Part shown: in pieces, positions 4,838-8,497 of the stretch
Position numbering within the stretch: position 1 is the first letter of the stretch
Layout of the letters: the number at the start of each line of letters is the position of its first letter
From: Elusimicrobiota bacterium
GTDB taxonomy: Bacteria > Elusimicrobiota > Elusimicrobia > UBA1565 > UBA9628
Length of the DNA: 8,497 nt
Direction: 5' to 3'
Assembly: GCA_023249695.1 (NCBI GenBank)
Contig: JAHFCD010000066.1
Location: 1 to 8,497, forward strand
Program-made: the position numbers and the translations under genes
Notes under the pieces: generated by a model
The model's database searches: none
What the model saw: the letters and a program-made list of their open reading frames with translations, nothing else
What the model was told of the DNA's origin: nothing

Positions 4838-6033
4838 ATCAGGCCGAGCTCGCGGCCGACCTTGCCGAACTTCTCGAGCGCGAAGTCGAGATCTTGGGGG
4901 GTGTGCCCCGACGAGACGATCGTGCGCAGGCGGTCCTTCCCGCGGCCGACGATCGGGAAGCAGATCGCGAGCGCGAAGACGCCTTCCTCGAACAGCCGGG
5001 CGGAGAACGCCTGCGCCTTCTTCGTGTCGCCGATCAGCACCGGCGTGATCGGCGTCTCCGAGGCGCCCGTGTTGAAGCCCAGCTTCTTGAGGCCTTCCTT
5101 GAGGTGCGCGGCGTTCCGCCACAGCTTTTGTATGCGCTCGGGCTCGTCGAGCATCACGTCGATCGCGGCCGCGCAGGTGGCGATCACCGAGGGCGGGTGC
5201 GAGCTCGAGAAGGTGAACGGGCGCGCGGTCGAGACCAGGTAGTCGATCAGGCGGCGCTGGCCGGCGACGTAGCCGCCGACGGAGCCGACGGCCTTCGACA
5301 AGGTGCCGATCGAGACCTGGACGCGGTCGGCGACCTTGAAATGGCTCGGCGTGCCGCGCCCGTTCTCGCCCATGACGCCGGACGCGTGCGCGTCGTCGAC
5401 CATGACGAACGCGTCGTGCTTTTCCGCCAGCTCGACGATCTCCGGTAGCGGGGCGAGGTCGCCGTCCATCGAGAACACGCCGTCGGTGACGATCATCTTG
5501 CGCCGCGCGCTCCGGGCCTCGGGCGACTCGAGGATCGCCTGGAGCGCCTTCATGTCCTTGTGCGGGTACACCTTGCGGGCGGCCTTGGCCAATCGAGCTC
5601 CGTCGATGATGGAAGCGTGGTTGAGCTCGTCGCTGATCAGCAGGTCCTTCGGGTCGCTCATCAGGCTCTGGCAGCACGCGACGTTGACGGTGAAGCCGGA
5701 CTGGAAGACGAGCGCGGCTTCGGTGCCCTTGAACTTGGCGAGCTTCTCCTCGAGGGCCAGGTGGAGGTCCTGCGTGCCGATGATCGGCCTCACGGCCGCG
5801 GTGCCGACGCCGTGGCTATCGATCGCGGCTTTCGCGGCGGCCATCAGCTTCGGGTGCCCGGTCAGGTCCAGGTAGTTGTTGGACGTCAGGTTCACGACCT
5901 TCTTGCCGTCGACGATGGAGACGGGCGCCTGGCGGCCCGTCAGCACGCGCAAGGTCGTGAAGCGGCCCTCGGCCTTCAGCGCGGCGATCTCGGCGTCGAG
6001 AAAATCCATCAAACCGTCGGTCTTAGTCGTCAT
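4834..6033 (-). CDS. kbl: Glycine C-acetyltransferase (2-amino-3-ketobutyrate CoA ligase)
   Basis: This 399-aa PLP enzyme of the alpha-oxoamine synthase family interconverts glycine plus acetyl-CoA and 2-amino-3-ketobutyrate plus CoA, the second step of threonine breakdown through threonine dehydrogenase. Seen motifs (numbered from ATG 6033) are NNYLDL near 52-57, GVGTAAVRPIIGTQD (75-89), SDELNHASIIDG (134-145) with His139, VDDAHASG (212-219) with Asp213 and His216, and TLSKAVGSVGGY (244-255) with Lys247 as the PLP lysine. It resembles the Bacillus-type Kbl closely along its whole length, which argues against BioF or a serine palmitoyltransferase. No threonine dehydrogenase gene is adjacent, so the pathway partner must lie elsewhere. 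I chose ATG 6033 because a TATAAT box ends 6 nt upstream; longer in-frame ATGs would lie at or before the promoter. Confidence 0.88.
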   Translation of the reverse strand: MTTKTDGLMDFLDAEIAALKAEGRFTTLRVLTGRQAPVSIVDGKKVVNLTSNNYLDLTGHPKLMAAAKAAIDSHGVGTAAVRPIIGTQDLHLALEEKLAKFKGTEAALVFQSGFTVNVACCQSLMSDPKDLLISDELNHASIIDGARLAKAARKVYPHKDMKALQAILESPEARSARRKMIVTDGVFSMDGDLAPLPEIVELAEKHDAFVMVDDAHASGVMGENGRGTPSHFKVADRVQVSIGTLSKAVGSVGGYVAGQRRLIDYLVSTARPFTFSSSHPPSVIATCAAAIDVMLDEPERIQKLWRNAAHLKEGLKKLGFNTGASETPITPVLIGDTKKAQAFSARLFEEGVFALAICFPIVGRGKDRLRTIVSSGHTPQDLDFALEKFGKVGRELGLI

Positions 6034-6039
6034 GCCGCG

Positions 6040-6045
6040 ATTATA
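6040..6045 (-). promoter_or_regulatory. -10 box (TATAAT) of kbl, leaderless
   Basis: A perfect TATAAT on the minus strand ends 6 nt before the kbl ATG, with no Shine-Dalgarno and no clear -35. Transcription would start at or very near the ATG. The box lies in the 25-bp gap shared with the divergent membrane-protein gene. Confidence 0.6.
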
Positions 6046-6051
6046 TAGAAT
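6046..6051 (+). promoter_or_regulatory. -10 box (TAGAAT) of the GT39-like gene, leaderless
   Basis: TAGAAT on the plus strand ends 7 nt before the ATG at 6059. It directly abuts the kbl TATAAT box on the other strand. No good -35 and no Shine-Dalgarno are visible. Confidence 0.5.
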
Positions 6052-6058
6052 GTTCGCC

Positions 6059-7621
6059 ATGAAGCGCATCGACGCGGCGTCGCTCCTGCTCGTCGCCCTG
6101 TGCCTCGCCGGAATCCTGGCGCGGCTGGCCGTCGTGCCCGCGATGTCGCTCGATGAGGCCTGGCTCGGCCTCCTCGCCGAACGCCTCCGGCGCGTCGGGT
6201 TCTACACGCCGCACGCGATGAACCATTACACGGCCCCCCTGTACGCGTGGTTCGCGGGCGCTCTCTTCGGAACGCGCGGCATCTCCCTGGAAAGCCTCCG
6301 CTTGCCGGGCGCCCTGCTCAACGCCGCCGCGCTCGCGGGGATCTGGCTGCACCTGCGCCGGCGCGTCTCGCCGGAGGCCGCCGCGTCCTGGGCCCTCCTG
6401 TGCGCGGGCTCGGCGTACTTCCTGCTCAAGTCGCGCCTCGCGTGGGAGGTGTACGCGCTGCACCCGATCCTGATCCTCGGCACGCTCGCCGTCCTCGCGC
6501 GGCCCGGCGAGGCTCCCGCCCTCGTCGCGCTGACCATGCTCGGCGCGGCGAACCATTTCATCTACCTCGCGGTCCCCGCCTCGCTGTTCGTCCTCTTCGG
6601 GGTCCGCGCGGCCTGGCTCGAGGAGGAGGAGGCCCGGCCGAGCCTGCGCGCCGCGGCGACGGCGCTCGCCGCCGGCGTCGTCCTGGCGCTCGTCAAATAT
6701 CCCCTCTCCGACGAAAGATGGGGCGCGCATCGCGGCGCGGCGCTCGCGGCGCTCGTCCTCCTCCCGCTCGCCGCCGCCGCGGCCGTCCGGCGCGCTCCCG
6801 ACGAGCTCCTGCTCCTGCCGTTCCGGCGCGCCCGTCGGGAGCTCTCGATCCTGCTCGGCCTCTCGCTCGCGGCTTTCGCCGTCTGGCACCTCGTCCCTCT
6901 GGTCCAGGTCTACGCCGGGCCGGTCGTGTTCAAGCGGCTGTTCTCGTACGAGCTCCCGTTCGCGCTCAGCGTCCTTCTTCACGCCTGGGGCCTTTTCCTG
7001 GTCGCCCTGATCGCCTGGAACGGCGTCCGCGCGTGGCACGACAAGGCCCTGAGCTTCCACGAGCGCACCGTGCTCCTGTGGCCGGCGGCCTTCGCGGCGG
7101 TGTTCAGCGTCTTTCGCCACACGAGCTCGCTGCGGTACTACTCCCTGCCCGCCTTGCTCGGCGCCCTGGCGCTCGCGGTCGCCCTGCCCCGCCTCGCGCG
7201 CGCCGACAAGCGCGGCGTTCTCCTCTGCGCGCTCGCGGCGGCGTTCGCGACGCAGGTCCTGCTGCTGCGCGAGCTCGCCGCGCCCGGCGACCGGGCGCCC
7301 TTGAGCTTCCGCGTCGGCTGGCGAAAGGAGAACTCCAAGGATTTCGCGCGCAAGGAGGCGCTGTTCGCGGCGTTCGACGCGTCGGGCGCGTGCGGCATCG
7401 GCCACGAGGAGCGCAGCTTCACCGCGATCCCGCTCTTTTTTCACCGCGCCGGAGCGCCGGCGCCCGGCTGCGACGGCGCGCTCTCCTTCGACGCGGACCA
7501 GTGCGCCGAGTGCGCGGCCCCGCCGTACTATCGCTGGGCGGTCGAGACCCCCGTGAAGGCGGACGGCGGCCCCTCGACGGGCAGCAGCTCCCAGAGGTCC
7601 TCGACGGCGACGGCGCGCTGA
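6059..7621 (+). CDS. GT39/ArnT-like polytopic membrane glycosyltransferase
   Basis: This 520-aa protein is very hydrophobic, with about a dozen membrane segments between residues 7 and about 410, then a soluble tail. After the first membrane segment comes SLDEAWLGLLAERL with Asp32-Glu33, the expected position of the catalytic acidic pair of GT-C enzymes, followed by NHYTAPLYAWFAGALFG and SLRLPGALLNAAALAG, which fit the pattern of the dolichyl-phosphate-mannose/ArnT (GT39) family. Such enzymes transfer a sugar from a polyprenyl-phosphate donor on the outer face of the inner membrane. Donor and acceptor cannot be read. The C-terminal region (about 420-500) carries four cysteines (ACGIG, GCDG, QCAEC), possibly periplasmic. 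The last 94 bp, coding a Ser/Thr/Gly-rich tail, overlap the convergent regulator gene. ATG 6059 is set by the -10 box 7 nt upstream. Confidence 0.75.
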   Translation: MKRIDAASLLLVALCLAGILARLAVVPAMSLDEAWLGLLAERLRRVGFYTPHAMNHYTAPLYAWFAGALFGTRGISLESLRLPGALLNAAALAGIWLHLRRRVSPEAAASWALLCAGSAYFLLKSRLAWEVYALHPILILGTLAVLARPGEAPALVALTMLGAANHFIYLAVPASLFVLFGVRAAWLEEEEARPSLRAAATALAAGVVLALVKYPLSDERWGAHRGAALAALVLLPLAAAAAVRRAPDELLLLPFRRARRELSILLGLSLAAFAVWHLVPLVQVYAGPVVFKRLFSYELPFALSVLLHAWGLFLVALIAWNGVRAWHDKALSFHERTVLLWPAAFAAVFSVFRHTSSLRYYSLPALLGALALAVALPRLARADKRGVLLCALAAAFATQVLLLRELAAPGDRAPLSFRVGWRKENSKDFARKEALFAAFDASGACGIGHEERSFTAIPLFFHRAGAPAPGCDGALSFDADQCAECAAPPYYRWAVETPVKADGGPSTGSSSQRSSTATAR

Positions 7622-8151
7622 GCCTCGCGCCGGGAGAGGACCCGGACGTCCAAGGCCAGGCACCACTGCTCTTTTATCAGCGTCCCCAGCGCGCGGACCG
7701 ACTCGGACAGGATCCGTCGGCCCATCGCGCCTTCGACGACGATCATCTCGACGGGCCGCCCCGGCTCCAGGCGGCCCTTGGCCGCCGCGCCGCCGAGCAG
7801 GACCGCGAACGCCTTGCCGCGCAGGGCCTTCTTGATCGCGTCGGCGACGGCGTCGGCGTGCTCGGCTTCGCGCTCGAAGAGCGGCAGGAGCAACTCCGAC
7901 ATCAGCCAGCGATTTCGATCGAGACGCCACTGGTCCGAGCGGCCCGCCGGCCGCCGCTCGACGAGCCCGAGCTTGGCCAGCGCCGCCAGCGCCACGGCGG
8001 CGCCCTGGTGATTGATGCCCGCGATACGGGCGAGCGCCCGGCCCGACAACGGGGATTTCGCGCGCACCATGGCCCGGAGCACGGCGAGACGGCTGGGGGC
8101 CGACAAGACGGCGTCGAGCGGGCGAGCGAGATGGCCTTTCAGGTAGATCAT
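7528..8151 (-). CDS. Winged-helix regulator with degenerate nucleotidyltransferase-like domain
   Basis: This 207-aa protein has an N-terminal winged helix (about 10-80: PSRLAVLRAMV, SGRALARIAGINHQGAAVALAALAKLGLV, then a wing) and a C-terminal domain (about 95-195) that looks like a minimal nucleotidyltransferase. FAVLLGGAAAKGRLEP (115-130) aligns with the GSxARG segment and PGRPVEMIVV (130-139) with the usual PDSDIDLLVV. The catalytic pattern is broken: GG replaces GS, and the two Asp positions are Pro133 and Glu135. It is probably a transcription factor with a non-catalytic sensor domain. The domain assignment is inferred by eye. ATG 8151 has GAGGGG three bases upstream. A 20-bp palindrome covers its -10 box, which suggests autorepression. 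Its 3' end overlaps the convergent membrane-protein gene by 94 bp. Confidence 0.75.
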   Translation of the reverse strand: MIYLKGHLARPLDAVLSAPSRLAVLRAMVRAKSPLSGRALARIAGINHQGAAVALAALAKLGLVERRPAGRSDQWRLDRNRWLMSELLLPLFEREAEHADAVADAIKKALRGKAFAVLLGGAAAKGRLEPGRPVEMIVVEGAMGRRILSESVRALGTLIKEQWCLALDVRVLSRREAQRAVAVEDLWELLPVEGPPSAFTGVSTAQR

Positions 8152-8187
8152 GGTCCCCTCCGGGGCGTCAGAGACTGTCCGGATTCA

Positions 8188-8207
8188 ATGTCTATTATTA
8201 TAGACAT
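8188..8207. promoter_or_regulatory. 20-bp palindromic operator over the wHTH regulator's -10 box
   Basis: ATGTCTAT (8188-8195) and ATAGACAT (8200-8207) are perfect inverted repeats around a 4-bp centre. On the minus strand the palindrome contains TATAAT at 8202-8197, the probable -10 of the regulator gene; the hexamer 17 bp upstream (TTCAGG, 8225-8220) is a poor -35. The site is isolated AT-rich sequence in very GC-rich DNA. A dimeric winged-helix protein bound here would block RNA polymerase. Confidence 0.7.
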
Positions 8208-8259
8208 ATTTACCGCCCTCCTGAACAGGCCGCGGAGGACGGCGGGCGGAGAAAAGACC

Positions 8260-8288
8260 TTGCGGGAACTCGGGCATGGACCTATACT
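8260..8288 (+). promoter_or_regulatory. Promoter of the partial exported-protein gene (leaderless)
   Basis: TTGCGG (8260-8265) and TATACT (8283-8288) are 17 bp apart. The -10 box ends 5 nt before the ATG at 8294, again with no room for a ribosome-binding site. Confidence 0.65.
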
Positions 8289-8293
8289 GGCGC

Positions 8294-8497
8294 ATGCGCG
8301 CGCTGGCTCCCCTCCCGGCGTTCCTCCTGCTCGCCGCCTCGGCGGCGGCCTGCCCCTTCGGCTATCCCGGGCACACCCACGCGCCGGCGGCGCGCGCGGC
8401 CCAGGCGGGCGCGCCGGAACGGCCTCTTCCCGCCGGGCGCTGCGGCGGCGGCGCGCCCACGGCGGCCGCGCCCCTCGGGGGCAAGCCCCTGGACCTC
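8294..8497 (+). CDS. Unknown exported protein, N-terminal 68 residues (runs off right edge)
   Basis: The frame is open from ATG 8294 to the window edge. Residues 1-19 form a Sec-type signal peptide (MRALAPLPAFLLLAASAAA) followed by CPFGYPGHTH. The first mature residue could be Cys20, but the preceding AAA is a weak lipobox, so ordinary signal-peptidase cleavage is as likely. The mature start is rich in Ala, Pro and Gly with a second Cys at 51 (GRCGGG). I do not recognise the family. An in-frame ATG at 8276 would lie upstream of the -10 box and is disfavoured. The shared spacer with the divergent regulator (8152-8293) makes this gene a possible target of that regulator's operator. Confidence 0.6.
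   Translation, partial: MRALAPLPAFLLLAASAAACPFGYPGHTHAPAARAAQAGAPERPLPAGRCGGGAPTAAAPLGGKPLDL

Noticed and set aside
4163..5677. Long open frame on the minus strand across the third lipoprotein and kbl
   Set aside because: It conflicts with the well-supported kbl frame and the lipoprotein frame and encodes only Arg/Pro/Gly-rich sequence.
4834..6033. 8-amino-7-oxononanoate synthase (BioF) instead of Kbl
   Set aside because: The stretches GTQD, SDELNHASIIDG and TDGVFSMDGDLAPLPEIVELAE follow the Bacillus-type Kbl pattern, and no biotin genes are nearby.
6041..7930. Long open frame on the minus strand opposite the membrane protein
   Set aside because: Its product is Arg/Gly/Glu-rich low-complexity without domains, as expected for the antisense frame of a GC-rich gene, while the plus frame encodes clear membrane segments and a GT-C acidic motif.
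1..8497. CRISPR arrays, tRNA or rRNA genes, insertion sequences
   Set aside because: I saw no regularly spaced identical repeats, no T-arm or rRNA signatures and no transposase-like frame.

Overview
This is a GC-rich, densely packed bacterial chromosome fragment with five protein-coding blocks on both strands. The organism is probably a Gram-negative bacterium with an outer membrane, because the window carries three consecutive envelope lipoprotein or exported-protein genes and a GT-C type membrane glycosyltransferase. The overall flavour resembles uncultured phyla such as Elusimicrobiota, but nothing here fixes the taxonomy. I see no IS element, tRNA, rRNA or CRISPR array.

Region 1 (1-1719, minus strand) is a likely operon: a GbsR/MarR-type repressor, a long-chain polyprenyl diphosphate synthase, and a protein of unknown function that runs off the left edge and is translationally coupled to the synthase (TAATG). 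A 15-bp perfect palindrome lies over the regulator's own promoter. The 264-bp divergent spacer that follows (1720-1983) also holds a set of nested inverted repeats around a 13-bp hairpin.

Region 2 (1948-4837, plus strand) is the most interesting part. An orphan OmpR/PhoB-type response regulator is followed by helically phased GTAAC repeats, a good promoter (TTTACA-N17-TAGACT), and an RNA element that matches the c-di-GMP-I (GEMM-I) riboswitch core. Directly behind it are three overlapping or closely spaced genes for a CsgG/FlgO-like protein, an LPP20/FlgP-like lipoprotein and a FlgT-N-like lipoprotein. The simplest reading is an envelope or flagellar-collar lipoprotein operon under dual control: response regulator at the promoter, second messenger on the nascent RNA.

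Region 3 (4834-7621) holds a Bacillus-type glycine C-acetyltransferase (minus) and a GT39-like polytopic membrane protein (plus), fired divergently from a 25-bp gap with back-to-back -10 boxes. Region 4 (7528-8497) holds a winged-helix regulator fused to a degenerate nucleotidyltransferase-like domain (minus), with a 20-bp palindrome on its -10 box, and the start of an exported protein (plus).

A recurring feature is that several -10 boxes sit only 5-7 nt before the start codon (1984, 6033 minus, 6059, 8294), which implies leaderless mRNAs for those genes, while other genes in the window have strong Shine-Dalgarno sequences.
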